The position numbers were made by a program, and so were the translations under genes. The notes under the pieces are model-generated. The model had not been told where the DNA came from, made no database searches, and worked only from the letters and a program-made list of their open reading frames with translations. Positions 29,077 through 39,082 of a stretch of DNA of 64,000 nucleotides are shown here, in pieces (position 1 is the first letter of the stretch; every line of letters begins with the position of its first letter). Where the stretch lies: assembly GCF_013372265.1 (NCBI RefSeq), contig NZ_CP054051.1, positions 310,001-374,000 of the forward strand. The letters run 5' to 3'. Source of the DNA: Aliarcobacter cibarius. GTDB taxonomy: Bacteria; Campylobacterota; Campylobacteria; Campylobacterales; Arcobacteraceae.

Positions 29077-29484
29077 TTAAATTAAAAAACTATTTTTATA
29101 ATTATCATTCCATTCATTAATTGGCATAGAATAATCAACAGCATTTAAATAACTCTTTTCATTTTTGAAGTATACTAAAGCTTCAACTATAGAATTATTT
29201 TCAAGTTTTACTTTTATGAACTCTTTTAGATATAAATTCGGATAATTTTCAAGATAATCTAAATCATCTAGTACTTTTTTAGAATTTGTTTTAAAAACTT
29301 CACCTTTTATTTGTTGAACGTTTTCACTTTTAATTAAAAAAGGGAAATTTTTATTACTGCAAGGATACATTTGATAATTATCACAAGTAATAGCATTTGA
29401 TATAAATATTGCATCATTTAAAAAATGATTATTAGAAAATCCTCTTTTTAAAGTTCCATATGTAAATACATAAATCTCTTTCAT
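29077..29484 (-). CDS. Gamma-glutamylcyclotransferase-like (AIG2/GGCT) protein
   Basis: The 135-residue protein begins VFTYGTLKRGFSNNHFL, the phosphate-loop-like YGTL motif of the GGCT/AIG2 fold. It continues with YPCSNKNFPFL, IKGEVFK and LDDLDYLENYP, where an acidic residue in the D-x-E-x-Y/P block is the usual catalytic acid. Such enzymes cleave gamma-glutamyl amine or amino acid bonds, but the substrate of small bacterial members is mostly unknown. The ATG has an AAAGG site. It sits in the plasmid-like block, 84 bases after the TraG-like gene. Confidence 0.78.
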   Translation of the reverse strand: MKEIYVFTYGTLKRGFSNNHFLNDAIFISNAITCDNYQMYPCSNKNFPFLIKSENVQQIKGEVFKTNSKKVLDDLDYLENYPNLYLKEFIKVKLENNSIVEALVYFKNEKSYLNAVDYSMPINEWNDNYKNSFLI

Positions 29485-29568
29485 TTAATTAACCTTTTAT
29501 GTTTTTTAGTTGTTAATATTTATTTTCTCTTTTTAAGAAAAATTTATAGTTAAAAAAGAAAAATATTC

Positions 29569-31185
29569 TTAGGCTGTTTCATCATCTAACATTAACTTCT
29601 TAATTCTTTTTACTATTTCATCAACACTAGAATCATCATCTAAACTTGTTTCTATCTCTTCTTCATTTATATTTTCAACAATTAACTCTTCATACTCATT
29701 AAATTCAAAATCATCTATAAAGTAATGCCTATAGCTATTATCACTATAACTATATTTTTTCTTAAATGATTGAAAATCTGGATAAGATATATATTTAGTT
29801 TCAAAAATATCATTATCAATAGTTTGAACTAATACTTTATAATCTTCTATTAATTTCTCATCATACTTTAAAATATATATTTCATCTATATATGCTTCAT
29901 AATCACTAAATGCTAAAATCAAATTAGATTTTTGAAATTGATGTTCTACTTTAATTAAATCTTTACTTTCAAAAAACATTGGTTGTGCAGTAGCTTTTTT
30001 CATTGTATTTAAATCTATGTATTCAAATTTTCCTTTTATTTCATTACTATTTGTTGCAAAACTATATTTTGAGACAATATTTGTATAAAGCTCTTCAAAC
30101 TTACTTTCTCCTAATTTATTTTCTAAAAGAACTTCATCTTGCGTAGTTAATATGTACTCAAATTTACTCTCTCTACAAACATCAACTTGAGGTAAATAAT
30201 CCTTATTTAAAATCTTTTGTGCTTCATCAATAAATATAGTAACTGGATGCATACTGCTAAATAAACCTCTTTGAAGTCTAGTGTATATTGCTAAATTTAA
30301 TATATTCATACTATTTTCGTTAAGTGTAGAAACATCTATAATAACTATTTTACCAGCTCTTAGTTCTTCAACCACATCTATTTTTGAACTATTTAAAAAA
30401 TCTTTGCTAGCTACATCCATAAGAACACTGTTTAAATGATTTAAAACTGCACTTCTACCAGTATCAGTATCTTTTTTTATATTTTTATAATATTCTAATG
30501 TTTCAACTAAATCTTTTAATTTTACACATCTAAATTTATATGATTCTAAATATTGTTCATACTCTTGTTTTAAATCTTTTGTAAAGTTTATTTTATTTAT
30601 TTGACTCTCTATAAAATCAATAGCTCTTGACGCATTTTGAACAAACTCTTTCATACTGTCAATACAATTTACATATTTAAGAACTTGTTTAAAAGATAAC
30701 TCTTTTAAAAATTCTAATTCTCTAATATCAGAATGTGAATACTCTCTTGCCCATGAGTGGTATAACTCTTTAACTAAATAATTAATATCTTTATGAATCT
30801 TTGCAACTGTTTCAAATAGACTTCTAGCAGCATTATCCCAATATGGATCTCTTTCACTATTGTTTGAAGCAATAAGTGATAAATAATTAAGATTTAAATA
30901 ATCAAAAAGATTTATTTTAGCTCCCCAAGGTTTACCTATTTCTATTACTTTATTTAACTTATCATACTTATTTGCAATATATTTAACTTGTGTATGTAAA
31001 TTTCCTTTAAAATCATAAACCAACACTCCAAAGTCATCTTTTATTCTATCTTCAATATTTGGCAATATTGCACATGAAGTTTTTCCACTACCTGTTCTTC
31101 CAAAGATAATTGCATTAGTAAAATCATGATTTATTACTAAATTATTAACAACTCTTGATTCTTTTCTATTAAAACCTAGTTCCAT
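29569..31185 (-). CDS. TraG/VirD4-like coupling ATPase
   Basis: The 538-residue protein has Walker A GRTGSGKT at residues 29-36 and Walker B TIFIDEAQ near residue 321, followed by the sensor region ILTTQDE. This order, with WDNAARSLFETVA between, is that of the TraG/TraD/VirD4 ATPases that feed DNA to conjugation channels. It lacks the usual N-terminal membrane segments: the nucleotide site starts within 30 residues of the start. It may be a soluble form, like TraD-type mobilisation ATPases. No relaxase or mating-pair genes are in the window, so its partner is missing or elsewhere. An acidic tail (EEEIETSLDDDSSVDEIV) ends the protein. Confidence 0.8.
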   Translation of the reverse strand: MELGFNRKESRVVNNLVINHDFTNAIIFGRTGSGKTSCAILPNIEDRIKDDFGVLVYDFKGNLHTQVKYIANKYDKLNKVIEIGKPWGAKINLFDYLNLNYLSLIASNNSERDPYWDNAARSLFETVAKIHKDINYLVKELYHSWAREYSHSDIRELEFLKELSFKQVLKYVNCIDSMKEFVQNASRAIDFIESQINKINFTKDLKQEYEQYLESYKFRCVKLKDLVETLEYYKNIKKDTDTGRSAVLNHLNSVLMDVASKDFLNSSKIDVVEELRAGKIVIIDVSTLNENSMNILNLAIYTRLQRGLFSSMHPVTIFIDEAQKILNKDYLPQVDVCRESKFEYILTTQDEVLLENKLGESKFEELYTNIVSKYSFATNSNEIKGKFEYIDLNTMKKATAQPMFFESKDLIKVEHQFQKSNLILAFSDYEAYIDEIYILKYDEKLIEDYKVLVQTIDNDIFETKYISYPDFQSFKKKYSYSDNSYRHYFIDDFEFNEYEELIVENINEEEIETSLDDDSSVDEIVKRIKKLMLDDETA

Positions 31186-31368
31186 AACAAAATCTCCGTG
31201 TTGATTTATATAATTAAAATGGTTAAATATATTAATATATGATATAATATACGAATATAAAGCAGATTTAGTATTATATATTAATATTAAACTTTTGTCA
31301 AGATTGATAATTGTTTAGTGTTTATTAGATACAATAAGAAAAACTTTCATATATTAAGTAGGCTAAAA

Positions 31369-32007
31369 ATGACTCGTGAAAAAATCATGGTTGATTTATT
31401 TGAATTCTCATCTCCAACATATTATAAATGGACAAAACATCAAAAAAGAAAGATATTTGATCTACTTGATTATGCTTTTACGCTAGAAGAATTAGAGGAA
31501 TATTTAACAACAAATAGAATAAAAAGAGTTGATAAGGAAAAAAGTTTCGAAATATTAGAGAATTCATCAATAGATTTTTTAACTAAATTAGCCCAAGAAA
31601 CAGACTACCAATATTTGAACAAAATAATTAAGCTATTTATTGAACATTACAATGAAAATTCAAATTCTATATCATTAGAACTATTTGCTGAAAAACTTTA
31701 CTCTAAAAAGATATTTTTTGAAATAGCCGATAAAAATTATAATGCAAAAATGATTTTTAAAACTGTAGATACATTTAAAAATGAACATCTATCTATCTTA
31801 AATTATATTTGTAAAAATTATGATAATTTAAAAACTGAAATAGAAAAAATCACTGATAGACTGCATAGAGAATTTTTTGAAATTCAAGAATATGATGATT
31901 ATGATATGTATCAAGATGATTCAGAAAATAATTATGAAGATGAAGATAATGGCCCTGAATTACGTTTTGCTTTTGAAATGGAAGACTATAAAGAAAAAGA
32001 TGAGTGA
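31369..32007 (+). CDS. Hypothetical protein with N-terminal helix-turn-helix-like segment
   Basis: From the ATG at 31369 (preceded by AGTAGG) the protein has 212 residues. Its beginning, MTREKIMVDLFEFSSPTYYK followed by WTKHQKRKIFDLLDYAF, resembles a small helix-turn-helix used by plasmid regulators. The middle is helical and the C-terminus is strongly acidic (DDYDMYQDDSENNYEDEDNG). A GTG at 31318 would add 17 residues but has no good ribosome site. The gene is divergent from the TraG-like gene and convergent with the large helicase gene. Function unknown; a regulator of the plasmid block is an inference. Confidence 0.6.
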   Translation: MTREKIMVDLFEFSSPTYYKWTKHQKRKIFDLLDYAFTLEELEEYLTTNRIKRVDKEKSFEILENSSIDFLTKLAQETDYQYLNKIIKLFIEHYNENSNSISLELFAEKLYSKKIFFEIADKNYNAKMIFKTVDTFKNEHLSILNYICKNYDNLKTEIEKITDRLHREFFEIQEYDDYDMYQDDSENNYEDEDNGPELRFAFEMEDYKEKDE

Positions 32008-32083
32008 ATTATTTTAAATTTTATCTCATAAAAAAGTAAATAAAATTATACATTTAAAATCAGAAAAATTATCAAAATAATAT

Positions 32084-35000
32084 TTAAGTGATTATATTCT
32101 TTTGCATAATAATTTTACAAAGAGGATGTTTTAAAACTTTATTTAAATTTTTATCTTCCCATAAAACAATATATTCTACAATACAATCCTTAAATAGATA
32201 ACCTTTCTCAAATTTTTCCAGTATCAATAAATTAAATCTACTTGATAATGTTGCTACTATTTTATTTTCAAATATTAAACATAAATTTTTAAAATTCTCT
32301 TTTTTCTCAATAGTTAATTTAACTCCAGAAATCAATGAATTATTCACAACAAATTTTTCATAATCAAATCCTAGGTTTAGATCTTCTAAAGACATTACAT
32401 GAGTAAATGTTTTACTTTCAATGAGATACTGTTGTTCGTCATAAAAATATTTTATATAATCTTTTTTATTGCTAATATCTCTTCCATTTCTAAATATATT
32501 TAATTCATCTTTTGCTCTTGTCATTCCAACATAAAAAAGTCTCTTTTCTTCATCATTTATCGGGTTTCCATCTACTAATAGATAGACTTTATCAAATTCT
32601 AAACCTTTCGATTTATGAATCGTTGAAATAATTATATTTTTATTATAAATTTCAAAATCTTCTAATCTTATCTCTTCTAAATAACTAATCCACTCTGAAA
32701 TCTTATAACTGTCACTTTCATTCAAAAATTTATCAATAATTTTATGAAGTAAAGATATATTCACAGAATTTTTAAATTTACTCTCTGTAAATTTTAATGC
32801 TTTTTCAAAATAAATCTCTTTGTAAGATATCTCTTCTTCTAAATAGCTATTTAAAACTTTATCAAATTCAATTAATTCTATTATATTTTTTAATTCAAAT
32901 TTATCTCGTTCAATTAAATATCTAGCATCAATATTATTATCTTGTAATATTGAATAAATATCTAAAACCATTTCATTTGTTTTTACCAAAATTGCAATAT
33001 TACTTATACTTTTCTCTTGTTTTACAAGCTCTATAAGAGGAATTATCATATTTTTTGATAAAAAAGAATAAATATTTATTGAACCAGAATCTAAACTATT
33101 TGAATATAAAGGCTTAGTTTTATAACGCTTTGTTACTTTTGTAATAAAATCATTTGAATAATTTACAATATCTTTTTTACTTCTAAAGTTACAAAGTAAC
33201 TCGTATTGTTTGTATACTTCATTACCATCTTCGTCATAACCAAACTCTTTCTTATATTTATCTATAAAATTAACTTGTGCTCCATTAAAATCCATTATGC
33301 ATTGATCATCATCTCCAACAGCAATAATTTTAATATCTTCATTAGTTGCTTTATAAATTGCTTTTACAAACTCAAAACTTTTTTCATTAATATCTTGAAA
33401 TTCATCTAAAACTAAAATAGTAATATGTGGTAAAGTTATCTCTTTTTCATTTATTTGTCTTGTTGCCTCTTCAATAGCATTTTCAAGAATTATTTTATTT
33501 TCTTTATTCGCTACTCTTGCAATTAATTTTAGTGCATATGAGTGAAATGTTTGAATTTCAACATCATAAGACAAAGCACCAATTAAACTATTTAGTCTTG
33601 TCTTAAACTCCATTTTTGCACTTTTAGAAAAAGTTAACATCATAAATTGCTCTGGCTTTATATCTTCAGTTAAAATCAAAGAAGCAATTTTATGGACAAG
33701 AACTTTAGTTTTACCACTCCCTGGACCAGCAAGAATCATCATAGCTTTTGTATCTTTATCATTAATAATTTCTTTTTGTTCTTCTGACATTTTTTCAAAT
33801 ATTTTGTTATATCTTTTTTGAGTAATTGGTTTTGAGATTTTCTCTTTTGAAAGTTTATACTTATCTTTAAAATTCTCATAAGATAAAGTAAAATAGTCTC
33901 TTAAAAATAAAATGGCTTTATGATCGTCATCCTTCAACCTTTTCGCATATTCTCCCATTATGTGAATAGATTCTATTTTTGTTTGATAATGCTGTTCTAA
34001 TCTATTTTTATACTCATTATTTGTATATTTTCTTTTTGTTTGAAATTTTTCTTCTTTTTCTATAATCATTGGAGAATAATTTATAAATCGCCCTTTTAAT
34101 AATTCCAAAATATTTAAATGATGTAAATATAATAATGCTTTATCAATTTCTTCAATATCATATTCTTTATTCATTGAGTCATGTAATATTTTTAAAGAGA
34201 TAACAATTTCCTCTTTTTGTTTATTATTTAAATCTTTTGTTAGAATAGATAAAGTTTTTTCACTAATTATATGGTTTTTGTGAATTCTATCTTTTAAATT
34301 TTGTAAGTTCTCAAATTTAAAATACCATAAGTCTTGTTCTCTATTTTGTCTACTAAAAATAAAATTTGATTTACTTCTCCAATTTTTAATTATTGATTTA
34401 ATTAATTCAGATTCATTTTTTGTAGTTAACTCTTTTTTATTTAACTCCTCATTTAATTCTCTAATTCTAACTCTTGAACTATTTAATAACTCTAAATAGT
34501 TAAACAGTACTAATTCTATCTCTTTAATTTTTTTAAATTTATTTAAACTATAAATACTTATTTCCAAACTTAAATCTTTACTGTCACCTAAAAGTTCTAA
34601 TTGTTTTAATTGATTAATAGCTAATGAAATTTCATTTTTTGTGTATCCTAAAATATGTGCTAATTCATCAACCTGCACTGCTTCAGGTTTACCTCTTCCA
34701 ATAATATTTTGTAAAACAAGTATTAATCTTTGCTTTTCTTCTTCAGAATAAAATGATTCCTTTAGCTTTATATGTAATTTTTCCATTGATTTAGAAACTA
34801 TAGAATCAGCAAAAAAATTAGTTTTATTTCTTTTTCTACTAATATAACCTTCTCTTTCTAGTTCTAATAATGCTGTTTTAACTTTAGTACTGTAGTCTGA
34901 TGATTTATCTTCTACATCCCAACCAGCATCTTTTGCTAATTCAAATGCTGTTTTATTAATTGCATTACCTTTTGATCTTTTAATTACTAAAAATATAGAA

Positions 35001-36883
35001 TTTATTTCACTTGCAGTTAATTTTGATCTATTTAATGAAACAAAATGTTTATCCAAATCATCTTCATCAAATAAAATAGGACAATATGCTTCAAAATTTT
35101 CATCTCTAGCCCCTCTTCCAGCTTCTTGTGCATAATTTTCTAAGGAATCAGATATTTCGTAATGTATAACATTTGTAATATTTGCTTTATCAACTCCCAT
35201 TCCAAAAGCAGTTGTTGCAACAATTATATCTACCCTATTTTCAATATAATCTTTTAATATTTGCATCTTTTCTTGAGATTCAATTTTTGAATGAAAAGAT
35301 TTTACTATTTTATTTGTATCCATTGCTATTTTATTTGCTATTTCATCACAATTTTTTGTAGATGTTGGAATATAAACTAAAGTTGCACCATCATGCTCAT
35401 TTATTAATTTTAAAAGTTCTAAATACTTATATTTTCCACTTGATGGTATTGATTTATATTTTAAATTTTTTCTTTCAGGTACAGCTAAATATTTATCAAG
35501 TTTAATCGATAATCCTTCTAAAAAGTAATTTTCTATATCTTTTATTACACTAGGTTTCCCTGTTGCAGTAAAACATGAAATTGGAATATGATTTTGAAAA
35601 TTCTTTTTATCTAACAAATCTTTTATAAATTCACATATATAATAGTAATCTTGCCTAAAATCATTCCCCCAAGTTGATAAACAATGTGCTTCATCAATAA
35701 CAAATCTTTCAATAAGTCTATTTTTTAAAATATTAAATATTGTGTTTGAACGTAAAGATTCTGGTGCTATATATAAAATATCAGCTTCACCATTAACAAC
35801 TTGTTCAACTGCTTCACTTCTTTCTAATGGGCTCATGAATCCACTAATTGCAACTGCTTTATAATTTGCAACTTTCAAATTAAAACTTTTTATATGATCT
35901 TCAATCAAAGCTTGAAGTGGAGAAATAACTACTGTTAAACCTTTATAAGAATTTGATTTGAAAATTGCAGGTAACCAAAAAGTAAAAGTTTTTCCACCAC
36001 CTGTTGGTAAAATTGCTAGAAAAGATTCATCTCTTAAAGAAGCTTCTACTATTTCTCTTTGTGAAATAGATGGATTATCAAGAATATTGGCATTCAATCG
36101 TGGAAATTCTCTAAATGTACCAAATCCAAAAACTTCTTTTGAAAAATCACTTAAAATTTTATTTGATAATTCCCTATCAAAACAAAGTTTTTTTTGGATT
36201 TCAACAATATTTGGATAAGAAAATAAAATCTTTGGAGGATGAGCTTTAATTTCAATATATGGAGTCAATAAAGCTAATATATAAGCTAATTCAACTTTAT
36301 TTGAAATCAATACATCTTTCAAATACTCAAAATTAACAATAGTTTTATTATGTTTATTTTTTATTAAATTGAATAAATCTTCAAAATTTAAATCTATCAA
36401 TTTAGTACTTAAACATATATATTCAAAAAAACCACTAAAATATTGATTATTTTTAAGAAGTGAGTAAAATATATTTTTAGTATCATTTGGTATTTCATTA
36501 AATCGTTCTAATAATTTATCAAATAATATAGCAGTAATTTTAGAATCTTCAACTGGATTATTATCAAAATCATCTTCATTCTTATAATTTTTTGGTAAGC
36601 TATGGATTGTTTTTTCATTAAAAAGTAGTAAAGACAATGGTAAAGTATCTATTATTTTATAATTTACTATATCTTTGTATAAACTACTATATTTCAATAT
36701 ATTTAAATCAAAATCGATGAAATTATGTCCTGAAATAAAATCTGTTTTACAAATACTAATAAATTTTTTTGCTTCTTCTATTGAAGATGTTTTAAAATTA
36801 GAATTTTTATAAACTAGTCCTACTTCATTTATTTTTTTAGTTTTAATACTAGCTTCAATATCACAAAAAATTATATTATTCAA
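32084..36883 (-). CDS. Exonuclease-RecQ-UvrD fusion helicase
   Basis: This 1,599-residue protein joins three nucleic-acid enzymes. Residues 1-130 look like a DEDDh 3'-5' exonuclease: FCDIEAS, GHNFIDFD, and a late HSLPKNYK ... EDSKITAILFDKLL block. Residues about 265-700 are a RecQ helicase: Walker A LPTGGGKT near 292, DEAHCLSTWG near 396, ATTAFGMGVDKANI, and the QEAGRGARD motif. Residues about 1,035-1,500 are a UvrD/Rep-type helicase: AGPGSGKT near 1,052, LDEFQDIN, VGDDDQCI, and ISTIHKSKGLEFDKV. The start is TTG with an AGGA site. Both helicases move 3'-5' in characterised members. Role unknown: repair, replication restart or defence. It is divergent from parA. Confidence 0.88.
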   Translation of the reverse strand: MNNIIFCDIEASIKTKKINEVGLVYKNSNFKTSSIEEAKKFISICKTDFISGHNFIDFDLNILKYSSLYKDIVNYKIIDTLPLSLLLFNEKTIHSLPKNYKNEDDFDNNPVEDSKITAILFDKLLERFNEIPNDTKNIFYSLLKNNQYFSGFFEYICLSTKLIDLNFEDLFNLIKNKHNKTIVNFEYLKDVLISNKVELAYILALLTPYIEIKAHPPKILFSYPNIVEIQKKLCFDRELSNKILSDFSKEVFGFGTFREFPRLNANILDNPSISQREIVEASLRDESFLAILPTGGGKTFTFWLPAIFKSNSYKGLTVVISPLQALIEDHIKSFNLKVANYKAVAISGFMSPLERSEAVEQVVNGEADILYIAPESLRSNTIFNILKNRLIERFVIDEAHCLSTWGNDFRQDYYYICEFIKDLLDKKNFQNHIPISCFTATGKPSVIKDIENYFLEGLSIKLDKYLAVPERKNLKYKSIPSSGKYKYLELLKLINEHDGATLVYIPTSTKNCDEIANKIAMDTNKIVKSFHSKIESQEKMQILKDYIENRVDIIVATTAFGMGVDKANITNVIHYEISDSLENYAQEAGRGARDENFEAYCPILFDEDDLDKHFVSLNRSKLTASEINSIFLVIKRSKGNAINKTAFELAKDAGWDVEDKSSDYSTKVKTALLELEREGYISRKRNKTNFFADSIVSKSMEKLHIKLKESFYSEEEKQRLILVLQNIIGRGKPEAVQVDELAHILGYTKNEISLAINQLKQLELLGDSKDLSLEISIYSLNKFKKIKEIELVLFNYLELLNSSRVRIRELNEELNKKELTTKNESELIKSIIKNWRSKSNFIFSRQNREQDLWYFKFENLQNLKDRIHKNHIISEKTLSILTKDLNNKQKEEIVISLKILHDSMNKEYDIEEIDKALLYLHHLNILELLKGRFINYSPMIIEKEEKFQTKRKYTNNEYKNRLEQHYQTKIESIHIMGEYAKRLKDDDHKAILFLRDYFTLSYENFKDKYKLSKEKISKPITQKRYNKIFEKMSEEQKEIINDKDTKAMMILAGPGSGKTKVLVHKIASLILTEDIKPEQFMMLTFSKSAKMEFKTRLNSLIGALSYDVEIQTFHSYALKLIARVANKENKIILENAIEEATRQINEKEITLPHITILVLDEFQDINEKSFEFVKAIYKATNEDIKIIAVGDDDQCIMDFNGAQVNFIDKYKKEFGYDEDGNEVYKQYELLCNFRSKKDIVNYSNDFITKVTKRYKTKPLYSNSLDSGSINIYSFLSKNMIIPLIELVKQEKSISNIAILVKTNEMVLDIYSILQDNNIDARYLIERDKFELKNIIELIEFDKVLNSYLEEEISYKEIYFEKALKFTESKFKNSVNISLLHKIIDKFLNESDSYKISEWISYLEEIRLEDFEIYNKNIIISTIHKSKGLEFDKVYLLVDGNPINDEEKRLFYVGMTRAKDELNIFRNGRDISNKKDYIKYFYDEQQYLIESKTFTHVMSLEDLNLGFDYEKFVVNNSLISGVKLTIEKKENFKNLCLIFENKIVATLSSRFNLLILEKFEKGYLFKDCIVEYIVLWEDKNLNKVLKHPLCKIIMQKNIIT

Positions 36884-36928
36884 AATTCATCCTAAATTTT
36901 AAACTATGGTTGATTTTTATAATAACAA

Positions 36929-36964
36929 TTAAATGTAATATTTTTGTAAAAATATTACATTTAA
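36929..36964. promoter_or_regulatory. 36-base palindrome between the helicase gene and parA
   Basis: Two perfect 17-base arms (36929-36945 and 36948-36964) enclose only two bases. The arms contain AAATGTAATATTT. It lies in the divergent intergenic region, so it may be an operator, a cruciform-forming site or a terminator against read-through. No T tract follows on either strand beyond the arms themselves. Confidence 0.6.
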
Positions 36965-37005
36965 AATACTTTTAATCAATATTTTAATTTAAAAACTATA
37001 GTTAT

Positions 37006-37019
37006 TCGTTATGTAACGA
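37006..37019. promoter_or_regulatory. parS/operator-like palindrome, copy 1
   Basis: TCGTTATGTAACGA is a 14-base near-palindrome, 109 bases before parA. A close copy lies at 37101-37114 and a third at 42475-42488. Repeated palindromes beside parAB are typical of ParB-binding centromere sites or of partition-operon operators. Confidence 0.65.
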
Positions 37020-37100
37020 GTAATAAATATTTATATCATAAACATTTCGTGTATTACTTGTTTTATAAAAATATTTATGCTAATATTAAACAAATATTAC

Positions 37101-37114
37101 TCGTTATATAACGA
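37101..37114. promoter_or_regulatory. parS/operator-like palindrome, copy 2, next to parA start
   Basis: TCGTTATATAACGA is a perfect 14-base palindrome ending 13 bases before the parA ATG, almost at its ribosome site. A bound protein there would affect parA expression directly. Confidence 0.7.
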
Positions 37115-37127
37115 ATAAAGGAAAAAA

Positions 37128-38042
37128 ATGGAAAAAAATCTTGGTGAAGTTATAGGTGTTACAGTTCAAAAAGGTGGTGTTGGTAAATCAACTTTTTCAC
37201 AAGCATTAGCATACTCTTATGCAAATAAAGGTTATAAAACAGCATTAATAGATTTAGATCCTCAAGCAACTCTTTCAGGCGCATTTTTTGGATATTCTTA
37301 TGGTGCATTTACATATACTGAAGAAAATGGTGTAATTAAATATGATGTAAGTAATATAACAAATGTTTTTAGAAATGAAAATGTAAGCCCTATTTCTATT
37401 AAAACTACTAAATATATTGATAATCCTAATAAAGGTAAAATGTTACAACCACATTATCTTGAGGATACAATTGAAATTGACTTTTTCCCATCAAATTTTC
37501 AACTATTAAACTTAACAGAATCAGATGATTTTAAAAGAGATGAAAAGATAACTATATTATCAAATTTTATAAATAATTTAAAATCTAAATATGATAAAAT
37601 TATTATTGATGCCCCACCTTCTTTTGGAATAATTACAACTGCAATATTAAAATGTGCAAAATCTATTTTAATACCTATTCCAACTAAAAATGTTGATACT
37701 GATGGAATGGTTGGTTTTTTTAGAACCTTAGATAAAATTTTTATATCTGAAAATTTAAATAATCTAGAAAAAATTGTTTTAGTTCCTAATATGTTTGATA
37801 AAAGAATTAGTGATGCAAAAGAAACTCTTGCAGAAATTAAAAGAATACCTACCCTACTTCATGAAACTCAAAATCTTAGAAATATAAAATGTAAAGTTAT
37901 GAATCCATTTCCACAAAAATCTTGTGTTCAAGAAGCTCCTAGCTTAAAATATTTTTTAGTTCCATATATAATGGACTTTCAAAGATCACAAAATCAAGAT
38001 TTAATTTTAATGATTGATAACATAGCTGATGAATTAAATTAA
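37128..38042 (+). CDS. parA: Plasmid partition ATPase ParA
   Basis: The 304-residue protein has a deviant Walker A box KGGVGKST at residues 15-22, ALIDLDPQATLS after it, and IIIDAPPSFG as the Walker B region. This is a ParA/Soj-type ATPase that moves plasmid or chromosome copies apart with ParB. There is no N-terminal helix-turn-helix, so it is the short (type Ib-like or chromosomal-like) form. The ATG follows AAAGGA. parB follows after 12 bases. A palindrome lies just before the gene and probably takes part in control or partition. Confidence 0.93.
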   Translation: MEKNLGEVIGVTVQKGGVGKSTFSQALAYSYANKGYKTALIDLDPQATLSGAFFGYSYGAFTYTEENGVIKYDVSNITNVFRNENVSPISIKTTKYIDNPNKGKMLQPHYLEDTIEIDFFPSNFQLLNLTESDDFKRDEKITILSNFINNLKSKYDKIIIDAPPSFGIITTAILKCAKSILIPIPTKNVDTDGMVGFFRTLDKIFISENLNNLEKIVLVPNMFDKRISDAKETLAEIKRIPTLLHETQNLRNIKCKVMNPFPQKSCVQEAPSLKYFLVPYIMDFQRSQNQDLILMIDNIADELN

Positions 38043-38054
38043 GGATATAACAAT

Positions 38055-39071
38055 ATGGCAAAAGTTAAACCTCAAAGAATCACTTCTATAAATAACACTA
38101 TAGACGAGTTAAAAGCTGAGCAAGAAATTGTACTAAAAAATAATACAACTGTTACTCTAGTTGATATAGATCTAATACATGAACTAAAATTAGAAAATGA
38201 TATATTGATGCACAATCGTATTTCTTATTCAAAATCTAAATTACTTGAACTAGCTGAAAATATATCAAAACTAGCAAAAGAAGGCACAGGTATTTTAGGA
38301 ACAGGTCTACTAAATCCTGTTATGTTAAGAAAAAAAGATGGTAAATTAGAGAGAATCCATGGTGAAAACAGAATTCGAGCTTTGAAATTAAATGGTTCAA
38401 AACAAGTGCCTGCAATTATTTTGGAGAATGTAAGTGATGAACTTGCAAGATTTATGAGATCTAGTGAAAATTTAAATAGAGAAGATTTAAATACTTATGA
38501 TGAAACATTATCTATTTTAGAACATATTCAACTGGCATGTAACTTTAAAGATATTGAAAGTGTTAAAAGTTTTTTAAATAAAGTTAAAAACTTTCAAGCT
38601 GGAAAAAGTAGTTTAAATGAAGAGGAAAAGATTCTACATAAAAATGTTAGTGATGTTTTTGAAAAAATAGGGCGATTTGATATTATTACATTTGTTGATA
38701 GATTATCTGTCTTAAAATTAGATCCTTTAATTAAACAAGCTTTAATAGATGAACAAATAACTTACAGTCAAGCTAAAGTATTAAAATCTAAATTAAAAAA
38801 TCCTAATGAAATAACAAAAATTTTAGAATTATTGAAAAATAAAAAATTATCTGTAAATGAGTTAAAAATTTATATAGATAATTTAAAAAAATCGACAACT
38901 AAAGATGAACCTGTAAATAAAAATATTTTTGATAAAGTTAATTATTACTCTAAAAGATTATCTAAAAAAGTTTATTCTTCATTATCCCAAGAAGATAAAT
39001 TATTTATAGATTTAAAATTAAAAGAGATAGAAAAAATTTATTTAACTATTAATTCAAAAATAGAAAAATAA
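38055..39071 (+). CDS. parB: ParB-like partition DNA-binding protein
   Basis: The 338-residue protein has a ParB/sulfiredoxin-type N-terminal domain with RIHGENRIRALKLNG, the counterpart of the GERRxRA box that binds CTP in characterised ParBs. RSSENLNREDLNTYDE follows, then a helix-turn-helix region with ITYSQAKVLKSKLK. It should bind the centromere and stimulate ParA. The start has an AAGGA site and the gene is cotranscribed with parA. The likely targets are the TCGTTATATAACGA palindromes before parA and at the rep/dnaB junction. Confidence 0.9.
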   Translation: MAKVKPQRITSINNTIDELKAEQEIVLKNNTTVTLVDIDLIHELKLENDILMHNRISYSKSKLLELAENISKLAKEGTGILGTGLLNPVMLRKKDGKLERIHGENRIRALKLNGSKQVPAIILENVSDELARFMRSSENLNREDLNTYDETLSILEHIQLACNFKDIESVKSFLNKVKNFQAGKSSLNEEEKILHKNVSDVFEKIGRFDIITFVDRLSVLKLDPLIKQALIDEQITYSQAKVLKSKLKNPNEITKILELLKNKKLSVNELKIYIDNLKKSTTKDEPVNKNIFDKVNYYSKRLSKKVYSSLSQEDKLFIDLKLKEIEKIYLTINSKIEK

Positions 39072-39082
39072 TCTCTTTTTTT

